DNA of 64,000 nt from Streptomyces sp. R41 (GTDB lineage Bacteria; Actinomycetota; Actinomycetes; Streptomycetales; Streptomycetaceae), in the NCBI RefSeq assembly GCF_041053055.1, contig NZ_CP163443.1, positions 6,927,001 to 6,991,000 of the forward strand. The letters are read 5' to 3'. The notes beneath the pieces are model-generated. The model was not told the origin of the DNA and made no database searches. It was given only the letters and a program-made list of their open reading frames with translations. Shown here piece by piece: positions 18,753-26,596 of this stretch (positions within the stretch are counted from its first letter, which is position 1; each line of letters opens with the position of its first letter). The translations under genes were made by a program, and so were the position numbers.

Positions 18753-18995
18753 TCAGACGCCGATCTTCTGCTTGACCTGTGCCAGCGAAGGGTTCGTGAG
18801 CGTCGAACCGTCCGGGAAGAGAACGGTGGGAACCGTCTGGTTTCCGCCGTTCGCCTTCTCCACGAACGCCGCGGACTGCGGGTCCTGCTCGATGTTGATC
18901 TCGTTGTACGTGATGCCCTCGCGGTCCATCTGGCTCTTCAGCCGACGGCAGTAGCCACACCACGTGGTGCTGTACATCGTCACAGTGCCCTGCAT
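18753..18995 (-). CDS. mrx1: Mycoredoxin (glutaredoxin-like, mycothiol-dependent)
   Basis: An 80-residue single-domain thioredoxin fold. The active site is TTWCGYC with Cys 13 and 16, and the cis-proline segment is TVPTVLFPDG. This matches actinobacterial mycoredoxin-1, which reduces protein-mycothiol mixed disulfides in the cytoplasm. It runs convergent to nudC with 12 bases between them. A perfect SigR-type promoter lies 49 bases upstream of the start on the same strand, which agrees with a role in disulfide stress. AAGGAG about 8 bases before the ATG serves as ribosome site. Confidence 0.9.
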   Translation of the reverse strand: MQGTVTMYSTTWCGYCRRLKSQMDREGITYNEINIEQDPQSAAFVEKANGGNQTVPTVLFPDGSTLTNPSLAQVKQKIGV

Positions 18996-19043
18996 GTCGT
19001 TTGCGCTCCTTCACGGCTTCGGGGTGGTGGTCGCTGGGAGTGC

Positions 19044-19070
19044 AACGTATGTGACCTGGCCGCCATTCCC
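19044..19070 (-). promoter_or_regulatory. Putative SigR-type promoter of mrx1
   Basis: On the minus strand GGGAAT (complement of 19065-19070), exactly 18 bases, then GTT (complement of 19044-19046). This is a perfect match to the SigR consensus and equals the arrangement before sigR itself. Confidence 0.7.
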
Positions 19071-19176
19071 GTAGGGGGTACCCCGAGTGCCCCGGCGGGA
19101 CGTGACGCCTGCCGCATTAGTACGACTGCAGGTGCCTCCCTGTGGACAACCGGCTCATCCGTCTCCGGCGACCTGG

Positions 19177-19182
19177 CAGCAT
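19177..19182 (+). promoter_or_regulatory. Candidate -10 box (CAGCAT) of leaderless uvrD2
   Basis: CAGCAT ends 6 bases before the GTG at 19189. There is no Shine-Dalgarno sequence. Confidence 0.4.
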
Positions 19183-19188
19183 GGCGGG

Positions 19189-21384
19189 GTGACAGCAGCA
19201 ACGCACTCCACCCTCTTCCCGCAGGTTCCGGACACGGCCGACGCGGTGCTCGACGGGCTCGACCCCGAGCAGCGCGAGGTCGCCACCGCCCTGCACGGTC
19301 CGGTGTGCGTGCTGGCGGGTGCCGGCACGGGCAAGACGCGGGCCATCACCCACCGCATCGCCTACGGGGTGCGCGCCGGGATCCTGCAGCCCTCCAGCGT
19401 GCTGGCCGTCACCTTCACCAACCGCGCCGCTGGCGAGATGCGCGGCCGCTTGCGCCAGCTCGGCGCCGGAGGCGTCCAGGCCCGCACCTTCCACTCCGCC
19501 GCGCTCCGCCAACTCCAGTACTTCTGGCCGAAAGCAGTCGGTGGCAGCCTGCCCCGGCTCGTAGACCGCAAGATCCAGCTCGTCGCCGACGCGGCGGCCG
19601 CCTGCCGCATCCGCCTCGACCGGGGCGAACTGCGGGACGTCACCGGTGAGATCGAGTGGTCCAAGGTCACCCAGACCATCCCCGCCGACTACGCGGCCGC
19701 CGCCGCCAAGGCCGGCCGCGATGCCCCCCGCGCTCCGGCCGAGATCGCCCAGCTCTACTCGACGTACGAGGACCTCAAGCGCGATCGCGCTGTCATCGAC
19801 TTCGAGGACGTCCTGCTGCTGACGGTCGCCGTCCTCCAGGACCGGCACGACATCGCCGAGCAGGTCCGCTCGCAGTACCAGCACTTCGTGGTCGACGAGT
19901 ACCAGGACGTCAGCCCGCTCCAGCAGCGCCTCCTGGACCTGTGGCTCGGTGAGCGCGACAGCCTGTGCGTCGTCGGTGACGCCAGCCAGACGATCTATTC
20001 GTTCACCGGTGCAACTCCCGACCACCTTCTCGACTTCCGTACCCGCCACCCCGCAGCCACCGTCGTCAAGCTCGTCCGCGACTACCGCTCCTCGCCCCAG
20101 GTCGTCCACCTCGCCAACGGACTGCTCGCCCAGGCCCGCGGCAGGGCCGCCGAGCATCGTCTGGAGCTGATCTCGCAGCGCGCCCCGGGCCCCGAGCCCG
20201 TCTACGCGGAGTACACGGACGAGCCCACCGAAGCCGAGGGGGCCGCGCGCCGCATCCGCGACCTCATCGCCTCCGGCGTCCCCGCGGGCGAGATCGCGAT
20301 CCTCTTCCGTACGAACTCCCAGTCCGAGATCTACGAACAGGCCCTCGCCGACGCCGGAGTGCCCTACCAGCTGCGCGGCGGCGAGCGGTTCTTCGACCGC
20401 CCCGAAGTGCGCAAGGCGGGTGCCGCCCTGCGCGCCGCGGCCCGCTTCGGGGGCAACGACTCCCTGCTCGATGACGTCGTCGACCTGCCTTCACAGGTCC
20501 GCGCCGTGCTCTCCGGCGAGGGATGGACCAGTCAGCCCCCCGCAGGCTCCGGCGCGGTCAGAGAGCGCTGGGAGTCGCTGGCCGCCCTCGTGTACCTCGC
20601 ACAGGACTTCGCCGCCGCCAAGTCCGGCGCCACCCTCGGCGACCTGGTGGCGGAGCTCGACGAACGCGCGAGCGCCCAGCATGCCCCGACCGTCCAGGGC
20701 GTCACGCTTGCCTCGCTGCACTCCGCCAAGGGACTGGAGTGGGACGTCGTCTTCCTGGTCGGCGTCGCCGAGGGCATGATGCCGATCACCTACGCAAAGA
20801 CCGACGAGCAGATCGAGGAGGAACGCCGCCTCCTCTATGTCGGCGTCACCCGCGCCAGAGAGCACCTCTTCGTCTCGTGGGCGCTGTCCCGCTCACCCGG
20901 CGGCAGACCCAACCGCCGGCCCAGCCGATTCCTCGACGGGCTGCGTCCGGGGTCCGTCGCCACCGCGGGCCGCAGTAGCGGCGGCGGCACGGGAGGCATC
21001 GAGCGCGGCATCGGAAGCAGCGGCGGCACCGTCGTACGGCGGACGAGCCGGACCCCGGCCCGGTGCCGGGTCTGCGGTCGCACCCTGACCGACGCGGGCG
21101 AGATGAAACTGATGCGCTGCGAGGACTGCCCCTCCGACATGGACGAGGGTCTCTACGAGCGGCTGCGCGAGTGGCGCGCGGTGCAGGCGCAGCGCAGTGG
21201 GCAGCCCGCGTTCTGCGTCTTCACCGACAAGACGCTGATGGCGATCGCCGAGGCCGCGCCCGACGACGAGGGCGAGTTGGCGCGGATCCCCGGGGTCGGA
21301 GTGCGCAAGCTCAACCGCTTCGGAGCCGATGTTCTGGCCATCTGCGCAGGTCAAGAGCTTGAAGGTGACGGCGAAGGTGACTGA
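19189..21384 (+). CDS. uvrD2: ATP-dependent DNA helicase UvrD2
   Basis: A 731-residue superfamily 1A 3'-to-5' helicase. Walker A is GAGTGKTR at about 44-51; the Walker B segment VVDEYQDVSP is near 235; helicase motifs TLASLHSAKGLEWD and RRLLYVGVTRARE follow. A Gly/Ser-rich linker leads to a tetracysteine module, C626-x2-C629 and C644-x2-C647, and a C-terminal HRDC domain with GVGVRKLNRFG. This domain order is the one described for mycobacterial UvrD2, where the Cys module matters for unwinding. GTG 19189 is chosen because of a -10 box 6 bases upstream; the open frame extends to 19087 but that part does not resemble the family. It is divergent from mrx1 and precedes wblC. Confidence 0.92.
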   Translation: MTAATHSTLFPQVPDTADAVLDGLDPEQREVATALHGPVCVLAGAGTGKTRAITHRIAYGVRAGILQPSSVLAVTFTNRAAGEMRGRLRQLGAGGVQARTFHSAALRQLQYFWPKAVGGSLPRLVDRKIQLVADAAAACRIRLDRGELRDVTGEIEWSKVTQTIPADYAAAAAKAGRDAPRAPAEIAQLYSTYEDLKRDRAVIDFEDVLLLTVAVLQDRHDIAEQVRSQYQHFVVDEYQDVSPLQQRLLDLWLGERDSLCVVGDASQTIYSFTGATPDHLLDFRTRHPAATVVKLVRDYRSSPQVVHLANGLLAQARGRAAEHRLELISQRAPGPEPVYAEYTDEPTEAEGAARRIRDLIASGVPAGEIAILFRTNSQSEIYEQALADAGVPYQLRGGERFFDRPEVRKAGAALRAAARFGGNDSLLDDVVDLPSQVRAVLSGEGWTSQPPAGSGAVRERWESLAALVYLAQDFAAAKSGATLGDLVAELDERASAQHAPTVQGVTLASLHSAKGLEWDVVFLVGVAEGMMPITYAKTDEQIEEERRLLYVGVTRAREHLFVSWALSRSPGGRPNRRPSRFLDGLRPGSVATAGRSSGGGTGGIERGIGSSGGTVVRRTSRTPARCRVCGRTLTDAGEMKLMRCEDCPSDMDEGLYERLREWRAVQAQRSGQPAFCVFTDKTLMAIAEAAPDDEGELARIPGVGVRKLNRFGADVLAICAGQELEGDGEGD

Positions 21385-21398
21385 TACAAACTCGTCGA

Positions 21399-21437
21399 GA
21401 AAATAGTTTGCGCATGCCCCAGCGATCCCCATAGGTT
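21399..21437 (+). promoter_or_regulatory. WblC/WhiB7-type autoregulated promoter
   Basis: -35 TTGCGC at 21408-21413, 18 bases, -10 TAGGTT at 21432-21437. Immediately upstream of the -35 lies an A/T-rich block (AAAATAG, from 21399) that stands out in this GC-rich DNA. WhiB7-family proteins bind such a block with their AT-hook next to the housekeeping sigma factor. Expected transcription start is near 21444. Confidence 0.65.
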
Positions 21438-21441
21438 CTAA

Positions 21442-21482
21442 GCACGGAAACGGCGGCCTTCTCCAAGGCCCTGGTTTCGTGC
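21442..21482 (+). promoter_or_regulatory. Leader hairpin at the 5' end of the wblC transcript
   Basis: GCACGGAAAC (21442-21451) pairs with GTTTCGTGC (21474-21482) with one bulge, and GGCCTT (21455-21460) pairs with AAGGCC (21465-21470). It begins at the expected transcript start, so it may stabilise the RNA or pause polymerase. Confidence 0.5.
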
Positions 21483-21547
21483 TGTACTTAATAACCGTCG
21501 GACTGGCTCACCCCGGTCCCCTTAGACGCCGAGAGGAGGCGATTCCA

Positions 21548-21871
21548 GTGATCAGCATCACCACCAGCTCCATCAGCACCGTCAAAATGACCGATCGCTC
21601 GGTCGTCTCCACGTGCATGCTCGGCGTCTCGAACCTGGGCACCGGTCTGTCCGGCATTCCTGCCGTCCGGCCGGCGTCCTCCCTGTCCCTCGCGGGTCTT
21701 CCCATCCGTGAGCGCAATGAGCGACCGACGCAGGCACTGGAAGCAGCAGTAGTGGCAGAGGCGCAGGCCTATGCCTTTGCGGCAGCCGGTGCCGGAGCCC
21801 TGAAGCAGACGACGCAGCACCACACGATGTGGGCCTTCCGTGGGCCTGAACCCTGGAGTGATCCAGCCTGA
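21548..21871 (+). CDS. Upstream reading frame in the wblC leader
   Basis: A 107-codon frame in the long wblC leader. GTG 21548 is preceded by AGGAGG at 21534-21539, a strong site, and the frame has Streptomyces codon bias. The protein is rich in Ser, Ala and Thr and has no recognised domain. Its 3' end (about 21838-21850) can pair with the 5' arm of the terminator at 21896-21928. Wbl7-class genes are known to be controlled by translation of an upstream frame, with stalled ribosomes favouring readthrough. This frame probably serves mainly as the sensor, although 107 codons is long for a leader peptide and a function of the product cannot be excluded. The gene is translated in cis before wblC. 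Confidence 0.6.
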   Translation: MISITTSSISTVKMTDRSVVSTCMLGVSNLGTGLSGIPAVRPASSLSLAGLPIRERNERPTQALEAAVVAEAQAYAFAAAGAGALKQTTQHHTMWAFRGPEPWSDPA

Positions 21872-21884
21872 TCCTCGATCAGGC
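21866..21884 (+). promoter_or_regulatory. Hairpin over the stop of the wblC upstream frame
   Basis: GCCTGATC (21866-21873), loop CTC, GATCAGGC (21877-21884): a perfect 8-base stem that contains the upstream frame's stop codon. It lies directly before the terminator and may help set which alternative structure forms. Confidence 0.5.
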
Positions 21885-21895
21885 CGGCGCCTTCA

Positions 21896-21936
21896 GGGCC
21901 GCGGAACCCCACCCGGGATCCGCGGCCCTTCTGTTT
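21896..21936 (+). terminator. Attenuator terminator before wblC
   Basis: GGGCCGCGGA (21896-21905) and TCCGCGGCCC (21919-21928) form a perfect 10-base stem with a 13-base loop, followed by TTCTGTTT. This is an intrinsic terminator 110 bases before the wblC start. The 5' arm with its preceding TTCA can instead pair with the end of the upstream frame at about 21838-21850, which would allow readthrough. Confidence 0.75.
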
Positions 21937-22045
21937 GTCCCCGACCGGGAACGGCAGAGCGAAGGGGCCTCGGGACAAGAAAAGAACCCGGTACCAGCCG
22001 CCAACCGGCCAACCGGCCGGCACGACCAGACGAGGAAGACGAACC

Positions 22046-22414
22046 GTGCAACTCGAAGCGCACGCCCCGTCCGTACCGCCTTCCGAAACGATCCCCCCGC
22101 CCGGCCTCACGGAGGACTCCACCTTGACCCCGCTCACTGCGCTCACCGCGCTCGACGACGCCATCGAGAACCTCGGCGTACCCGTCCCCTGCCGCTCCTA
22201 CGACCCGGAGGTCTTCTTCGCCGAGTCGCCGGCCGATGTCGAGTACGCCAAGTCCCTCTGCCGCACCTGCCCGCTGATCGAGGCCTGCCTCGCCGGCGCC
22301 AAGGAGCGGCGTGAGCCCTGGGGCGTCTGGGGTGGCGAGCTGTTCGTCCAGGGCGTTGTCGTGGCCCGCAAGCGGCCGCGTGGCCGCCCGCGCAAGAACC
22401 CGGTTGCGGCATGA
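22046..22414 (+). CDS. wblC: WhiB-family regulator WblC (WhiB7)
   Basis: A 122-residue iron-sulfur transcription factor. Four cluster Cys at 49, 72, 75 and 81 (C-x22-C-x2-C-x5-C) and the Wbl turn GVWGGELF near 91-98 are intact. The C-terminus carries the AT-hook RGRPRKN, which distinguishes WblC/WhiB7 from other Wbl proteins. It binds the housekeeping sigma factor and activates intrinsic resistance genes when ribosome-targeting antibiotics are present. GTG 22046 follows GAGGAAGA at 22032-22039. A long leader with upstream frame and terminator precedes it, and a downstream small gene overlaps its stop (ATGA), so the two are probably cotranslated. Confidence 0.93.
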   Translation: MQLEAHAPSVPPSETIPPPGLTEDSTLTPLTALTALDDAIENLGVPVPCRSYDPEVFFAESPADVEYAKSLCRTCPLIEACLAGAKERREPWGVWGGELFVQGVVVARKRPRGRPRKNPVAA

Positions 22415-22734
22415 ACGCCCGAGGAACGATCGACCGCCCCCTGACGCACGACCCCAAGAAGCAGGCCCCGATGAAGCCGTCCACCAGCGAGCCCGCAGGC
22501 TCCGCGATCCCAGACTTCACCACCACCGGCGCGAGCGACTCGCGTCAGAACAGGACCCGAGAGATGCAACTCATCCCAGAAGCCCTGGCTCGTGCGCATA
22601 TGCACGAGCGACTGCACCAGGCCGAGCAGGAACGCCGGGCCGTGCGCCTGGCGACCGCCCGCCGTATGCAGCGCCGGGCCGAGCGCGCCTCGATGCGAGC
22701 CCGGCGCGCGCTGGCCATGGCGGTCATGCAGTAG
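22411..22734 (+). CDS. Small basic protein coupled to wblC, unknown function
   Basis: A 107-residue frame whose ATG overlaps the wblC TGA (ATGA at 22411-22414), a typical coupling arrangement. The first half is Pro/Ser/Thr-rich and looks disordered. The second half is strongly helical and Arg-rich ('RMQRRAERASMRARRALAM'), suggesting a nucleic acid or ribosome contact. No domain is recognised. An internal ATG at 22564 could give a shorter 56-residue form containing only the helical part. Because it would be made only when wblC is read through, it may belong to the antibiotic stress response; this is inference from position. Confidence 0.65.
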   Translation: MNARGTIDRPLTHDPKKQAPMKPSTSEPAGSAIPDFTTTGASDSRQNRTREMQLIPEALARAHMHERLHQAEQERRAVRLATARRMQRRAERASMRARRALAMAVMQ

Positions 22735-22841
22735 CCCACGGCAGTCGCGGCAGAACCAGGCTGTGAATCCCTCGCGGGGGTCGGTCCGAACGGACCGGCC
22801 CCCGCGGTGCGTTGTGCCGAGCGAACCGTCGATCGCGGCGT

Positions 22842-22847
22842 TATCGT
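22842..22847 (+). promoter_or_regulatory. Candidate -10 box (TATCGT) of leaderless small zinc-ribbon gene
   Basis: TATCGT ends 6 bases before the GTG at 22854, with no Shine-Dalgarno sequence in between. Confidence 0.5.
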
Positions 22848-22853
22848 CGCGGG

Positions 22854-23078
22854 GTGACGAGTCTTCCCGGGGACAGTGACAGCACCGGCTTCGCACCGCG
22901 GCCCGACGCGGGCGAGGCCCAGCACATCGTGTGCGCCCGTTGCGGCACCCCGGCCGAGGGCCCCCAGCCGACCTGGACCTGTTCCGTCGAGAACGGCACC
23001 CGCCACTACTTCTGCGACAGCTGCGCCCGCACCAACCTCAGAGCGATCGAGGGCCGTCTGGACTCGGCGTGGTGGTAG
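22854..23078 (+). CDS. Small zinc-ribbon protein, unknown function
   Basis: A 74-residue protein with a probable zinc-binding module: CARCG near residue 24-28, a single Cys in 'PTWTCSVENG', and CDSC near 55-58. The C-terminus 'IEGRLDSAWW' is conserved-looking. I do not recognise the function. Small ribbons of this kind bind proteins or nucleic acids. The frame also reads upstream to 22812, but a -10 box 6 bases before GTG 22854 suggests a leaderless transcript starting there. It is convergent with the ABC1 kinase gene, 18 bases away. Confidence 0.7.
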   Translation: MTSLPGDSDSTGFAPRPDAGEAQHIVCARCGTPAEGPQPTWTCSVENGTRHYFCDSCARTNLRAIEGRLDSAWW

Positions 23079-23096
23079 GCCGGCAGGCCCGCCCAC

Positions 23097-24461
23097 TCAC
23101 GCCTCAACCGCCGTCTCCTCCTCGTCCAGCAGCTCCTCGTCAGGCAGGAACCCCGGCAGCCATTCCTCCAGTTCGTCTCGCAGGCGGACCTTGGCGCCCA
23201 GTTGGCACAGGACGCCGATGGTGCTCAGGGTCACCCGGTGTATCAGGAGGTATGACGGGGGCAGGTTGAGCTGCCTGCCCAGTTGGTGGGCGGGGGACCG
23301 GGGGTCGGCCACTCGGGCGGCCTGGCTGCGCATCCAGGTTCGGGTGAAGGTGAACTCGTCCGCCGAGGCCGGTTCGATGATCGGCAGGAGGTAGTCCAGG
23401 ACCGCGTCGGGTTCGAGGTCTATGGACTCCTTGACGAAGCCCTCTTCGCAGAGCAGTTCGTAGACCGCCTCGGCGTCGCCCTCGAGGGTCATACGGAGGG
23501 AGTCGCCGATCGGCATGGGCAGGCCCCCCGGGAGGCGGTCGACCGTTCCGAAGTCCAGGACTCCCAGGCGCCAGCCGTTCTTCTCGTCCGGCAGGAGACG
23601 GAAGTTGCCCGGGTGCGGATCGGCGTGCAGCAGGCCCGTGCGAGCCGGTCCCGAGAAGAGGAAGCGGGCCAGCAGCTGGCCTGCGCGGTCCCGCTGCTCC
23701 TGGGTGCCGTCGGCGATCACCTCCGACAGGGGTGTCCCGTCGATCCATTCGGTCACCAGGATCTGGTCGCACTGGTGGACCACCGCCGGGACCAGGACAT
23801 CCGGGTCGCCCGCGAACTCCTCCGCGTGTGCCGTCTGGGCCTGCGCCTCCAGTCCGTAGTCGAGCTCCTCGGACACCCGGTCGCGCAGTTCGGTGATGAG
23901 CGGTTTGATGTCCATGCCGGGGATCAGGGGGCCGAGGAGTCTGGCGAATCGGCTGAGTTGGGTCAGATCGGACAGCAGGGCTTCGCCCGCCCCGGGGTAC
24001 TGCACCTTGACGGCGACCTCGCGCCCGTCGTGCCACACCGCTCGGTGCACCTGGCCGATCGAGGCCGCCGCGGACGGCTTGTCCTCGAATTCCAGGAACA
24101 ACTCGGACCAGTTCTCGCCGAGCCGCTCCTCCAGCGCGGAGTGGACCGAGCGTGTCGGCATGGGCGGAGCTGCTTCCTGGAGCTTCGTCAGCGCCGCGCG
24201 ATACGGCCCCGCGACCTCCTCTGGCAGCGCCGACTCGAAGACGGACAGTGCCTGCCCGAACTTCATCGCGCCGCCCTTGAGCTCGCCGAGCACCTTGAAC
24301 AGCTGCTCAGCCGTGCGCTGCTGGAGCTCGCGGCCCACGATCTCCGCCGACTTCCCGCCGATCCGTTTGCCGAGCCCCCAGGTCGCCCGCCCGGCGAAGC
24401 CGAGCGGCAGCGCGGCGAGTTTAGCGGTACGGGTGACCGCCTTCCGGGGAAGATCAGACAT
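23097..24461 (-). CDS. ABC1/UbiB-family atypical kinase
   Basis: A 454-residue member of the ABC1/ADCK/UbiB family, which has a kinase fold and ATPase activity tied to isoprenoid lipid or quinone metabolism. The family-specific KFGQ motif lies near residue 64 in the N-terminal extension. The lysine strand is 'REVAVKVQYPG', the catalytic loop is HADPHPGNF near 277-285, and the metal motif is VLDFGTVDR near 300. The start ATG at 24461 is preceded by GGAGGG. The frame continues upstream to 24686 but that stretch is the ThiF-like gene in another frame. It overlaps the end of the ThiF-like gene by 8 bases, so the two form an operon. In mycobacteria the orthologue also neighbours whiB7. Confidence 0.88.
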   Translation of the reverse strand: MSDLPRKAVTRTAKLAALPLGFAGRATWGLGKRIGGKSAEIVGRELQQRTAEQLFKVLGELKGGAMKFGQALSVFESALPEEVAGPYRAALTKLQEAAPPMPTRSVHSALEERLGENWSELFLEFEDKPSAAASIGQVHRAVWHDGREVAVKVQYPGAGEALLSDLTQLSRFARLLGPLIPGMDIKPLITELRDRVSEELDYGLEAQAQTAHAEEFAGDPDVLVPAVVHQCDQILVTEWIDGTPLSEVIADGTQEQRDRAGQLLARFLFSGPARTGLLHADPHPGNFRLLPDEKNGWRLGVLDFGTVDRLPGGLPMPIGDSLRMTLEGDAEAVYELLCEEGFVKESIDLEPDAVLDYLLPIIEPASADEFTFTRTWMRSQAARVADPRSPAHQLGRQLNLPPSYLLIHRVTLSTIGVLCQLGAKVRLRDELEEWLPGFLPDEELLDEEETAVEA

Positions 24462-25659
24462 GCGCCCTCCAAGTCCCAGACAGCCGTGCCGCGTACGGCT
24501 GTTGCCCGGCCATTGTCTCGTGCGGCTCGCCATCCTCGGAGGCGCGCTCCCCCTTAGCTTTCTCCGCCGCCCCGCACGGGCACGCCGGATGCGACCAGAC
24601 CGGTCTCGCGTGCCAGTCGAGGCCCGGGACCGATGCCTCCCAGCGCGCCCCCGCGCTGGAGGGCAATTCGCCGTCCAGGAAGGCAAGCGCGTGTCCCGCG
24701 GCCAGGCCGGCGACGCCTGCCGCCAGCGTGAGGTCGCACGTCGGTACCTGGTGCTGCCGCCCCGAGCGCCACTGCGCGACCAGGCGCGGCCACGTCGGAT
24801 CCCGGTCGGCGCGTCCCCGGTCGAGGCAGCCCGCGCAGCCGGTGTCGCCGGGCAGGACCATGGGGCCGACGACCCCGGTGCCTTCGACGACGCCCGCGTA
24901 GAGATGGGGCGTCCCTGAGGCGATCAGGGCCTCGGCGGCGGCTGGATCGGGCGCGTGGATGCCAAGGCCGTCCCGGGGGGTGAGGATCACCAGCGTCAGT
25001 CCCCGTTCCTTGTCCTTGTCCTCCTCGTCCGAGGATGTCCCCTTCGAGGATGCCCGAGGCGGACGGTCCGGTGCCGCTCGGCGCACCGCCCGGCGGGCGG
25101 CCTCCTCCCGGCGCTCACCGATCGACTCGGCGGGCAGCCCGCCCGGTGCCACGTCCCACGGCTCGACGCAGCCGACGTCGCGCACATCGATCTCGCCCAC
25201 GCCCGCGCCCGCGAGCAGCGAGGCCAGGACCACTCCCACCCGGCCGGCGCCGCGCACCTGAACGCGCAGTGAGCGGCGGGCGGCCAGTCGTCCGATGGCG
25301 TCACCCGGTTCGCGCGCGACGAGGGAGAGGGAGGCGAGGTCGGGGCGCAGCCGCTCCAGCACCGCCTTCTTCTTGCGCAAGGCGTCCGCGGCCGGCCCGC
25401 CTCCGGTCGCGTCGTCCAGCAGGCCGGACCGGGCCAGCCGCTCCACCAGCGCGTCGACATGGCCGTCGGGCAGCCCCATCCTGCGTCCCTCGTCGCGCAG
25501 GTGCGGCATCCCTCGTGTCCCGTTGAGCAGGTCGAGGAAGCTGCCGGTCGCCGTGTCCATCGGGCCCAGCACCATCGCGTGTGCGGGCGCCATCCCGAAC
25601 TGCACGGTGTTGAGATCCCGCCAGCCGCGCCGCAGCGCGGGCTTCACCATCGGATGCAT
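24454..25659 (-). CDS. ThiF-like E1 superfamily protein
   Basis: A 401-residue protein with a Rossmann segment 'VQVRGAGRVGVVLASLLAGAGVG' shortened here to its core GAGRVGVVLASLLAGAG near residues 137-153. It resembles the ThiF/MoeB/HesA superfamily. A pair CAGC near 275 and CPCG near 363 could bind zinc. The canonical adenylation residues are not clearly present, so it may bind nucleotide or a partner rather than activate a carrier. A charged linker with 'SDEEDKDKERG' interrupts the domain. It is the first gene of a two-gene operon with the ABC1 kinase, overlapping it by 8 bases. Similar bacterial proteins also occur with peptide-modifying enzymes, but no precursor peptide is visible here. 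Confidence 0.65.
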   Translation of the reverse strand: MHPMVKPALRRGWRDLNTVQFGMAPAHAMVLGPMDTATGSFLDLLNGTRGMPHLRDEGRRMGLPDGHVDALVERLARSGLLDDATGGGPAADALRKKKAVLERLRPDLASLSLVAREPGDAIGRLAARRSLRVQVRGAGRVGVVLASLLAGAGVGEIDVRDVGCVEPWDVAPGGLPAESIGERREEAARRAVRRAAPDRPPRASSKGTSSDEEDKDKERGLTLVILTPRDGLGIHAPDPAAAEALIASGTPHLYAGVVEGTGVVGPMVLPGDTGCAGCLDRGRADRDPTWPRLVAQWRSGRQHQVPTCDLTLAAGVAGLAAGHALAFLDGELPSSAGARWEASVPGLDWHARPVWSHPACPCGAAEKAKGERASEDGEPHETMAGQQPYAARLSGTWRAHV

Positions 25660-25865
25660 GACCTACCCCCGTAGCCCGTAGAGCGTCCCGGTGTGTCGGC
25701 GGCGACGCGTCGTGCGCCGCCGATCGAATGCCAGCATGCCCGTCCGGGCCGAACGGTGCCGAAAGTTGTCCACAGGCTGCACTGTTCGTCGTACAAATCA
25801 AGCGCACGGAGTGCGGATCGGCATCGAACCGTCCAGGGGGCGGGACTTCCCCCATGTGCAGCGGG

Positions 25866-25871
25866 TAACGT
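25866..25871 (+). promoter_or_regulatory. Candidate -10 box (TAACGT) of leaderless metallopeptidase gene
   Basis: TAACGT ends 6 bases before GTG 25878. The 206-base divergent region 25660-25865 between the ThiF-like gene and this box shows no gene. Confidence 0.5.
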
Positions 25872-25877
25872 CGGGGC

Positions 25878-26474
25878 GTGCCCGCCGACCCACTGCACCG
25901 CGCCGGAAAACCACAGCGCAGTACGACGAGCCCGCCGCCAAGCGGCTCGGGGGCGAGCGCGATCGAGGTCCGCAGGAGCGCGCGACGGCGCAGAACGGTC
26001 TCCGCGTACCGCGAGGGCGATCGCACCGTCGTGCTCATCCCCGCTCGGATGTCCGAGGCGGAGGAGCAGCGCTGGGTGACCGTCATGCTCGACAAACTGG
26101 CGGCCCAGGAGAACAAGAGGGTGCTCGGCGACGCGCAGCTGGCCGAGCGCGCGGAGCGTTTGTCGGGCCAGTACTTCGACGGCCGGGCCCGGCCCACGTC
26201 GGTGCGCTGGGTCACGAATCAGAACACGCGCTGGGGCTCGTGCACCCCGTCCGAGGGCAGCATCCGTCTGTCGCACCGGTTGCAGGGCATGCCCGAGTAC
26301 GTCGTCGACTACGTCCTCGTCCACGAACTCGCCCACCTGCTGGTACCCGGACACGGGCCCCGCTTCTGGCGACTCCTGGAGGCGTATCCGCGTACCGAAC
26401 GTGCGCGCGGCTACCTCGAAGGGGTGGTCGCCGCAGACCGGCTGCCCCATCTGCCCGCCGCGCGCGACGAGTAG
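25878..26474 (+). CDS. YgjP-type M48-like metallopeptidase
   Basis: A 198-residue zinc metallopeptidase of the YgjP/DUF45 type. The HExxH motif is HELAHLLVPGH with His about 149 and 153; the third ligand is the His of 'GHGPRFW', which is family-typical. The preceding strand 'RWVTNQNTRWGSCTPSEGS' includes the RWGSC motif of this family. The first 45 residues are Pro/Arg/Ser-rich and not conserved-looking, so translation might start later; GTG 25878 is kept because of the -10 box 6 bases before it. The family has been linked to DNA-protein repair or nucleic acid loci, but the substrate is unknown. It is divergent from the ThiF/ABC1 operon. Confidence 0.8.
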   Translation: MPADPLHRAGKPQRSTTSPPPSGSGASAIEVRRSARRRRTVSAYREGDRTVVLIPARMSEAEEQRWVTVMLDKLAAQENKRVLGDAQLAERAERLSGQYFDGRARPTSVRWVTNQNTRWGSCTPSEGSIRLSHRLQGMPEYVVDYVLVHELAHLLVPGHGPRFWRLLEAYPRTERARGYLEGVVAADRLPHLPAARDE

Positions 26475-26596
26475 AGCGGGTCCGCCCTCCGGAGGGCGAT
26501 TGTGTACCGGGTCTGTACCGGCTTCGTCCACTCCCAGAGTTTGCCGTTAGCCTGACGCGACGCACTCGTATTCGGGATGGGGGACGGTCGTTACGC

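Noticed and set aside
24462..24686. N-terminal extension of the ABC1 kinase to 24686
   Set aside because: This stretch codes for the end of the ThiF-like protein in another frame; the Arg-rich translation has no family similarity and ATG 24461 has GGAGGG.
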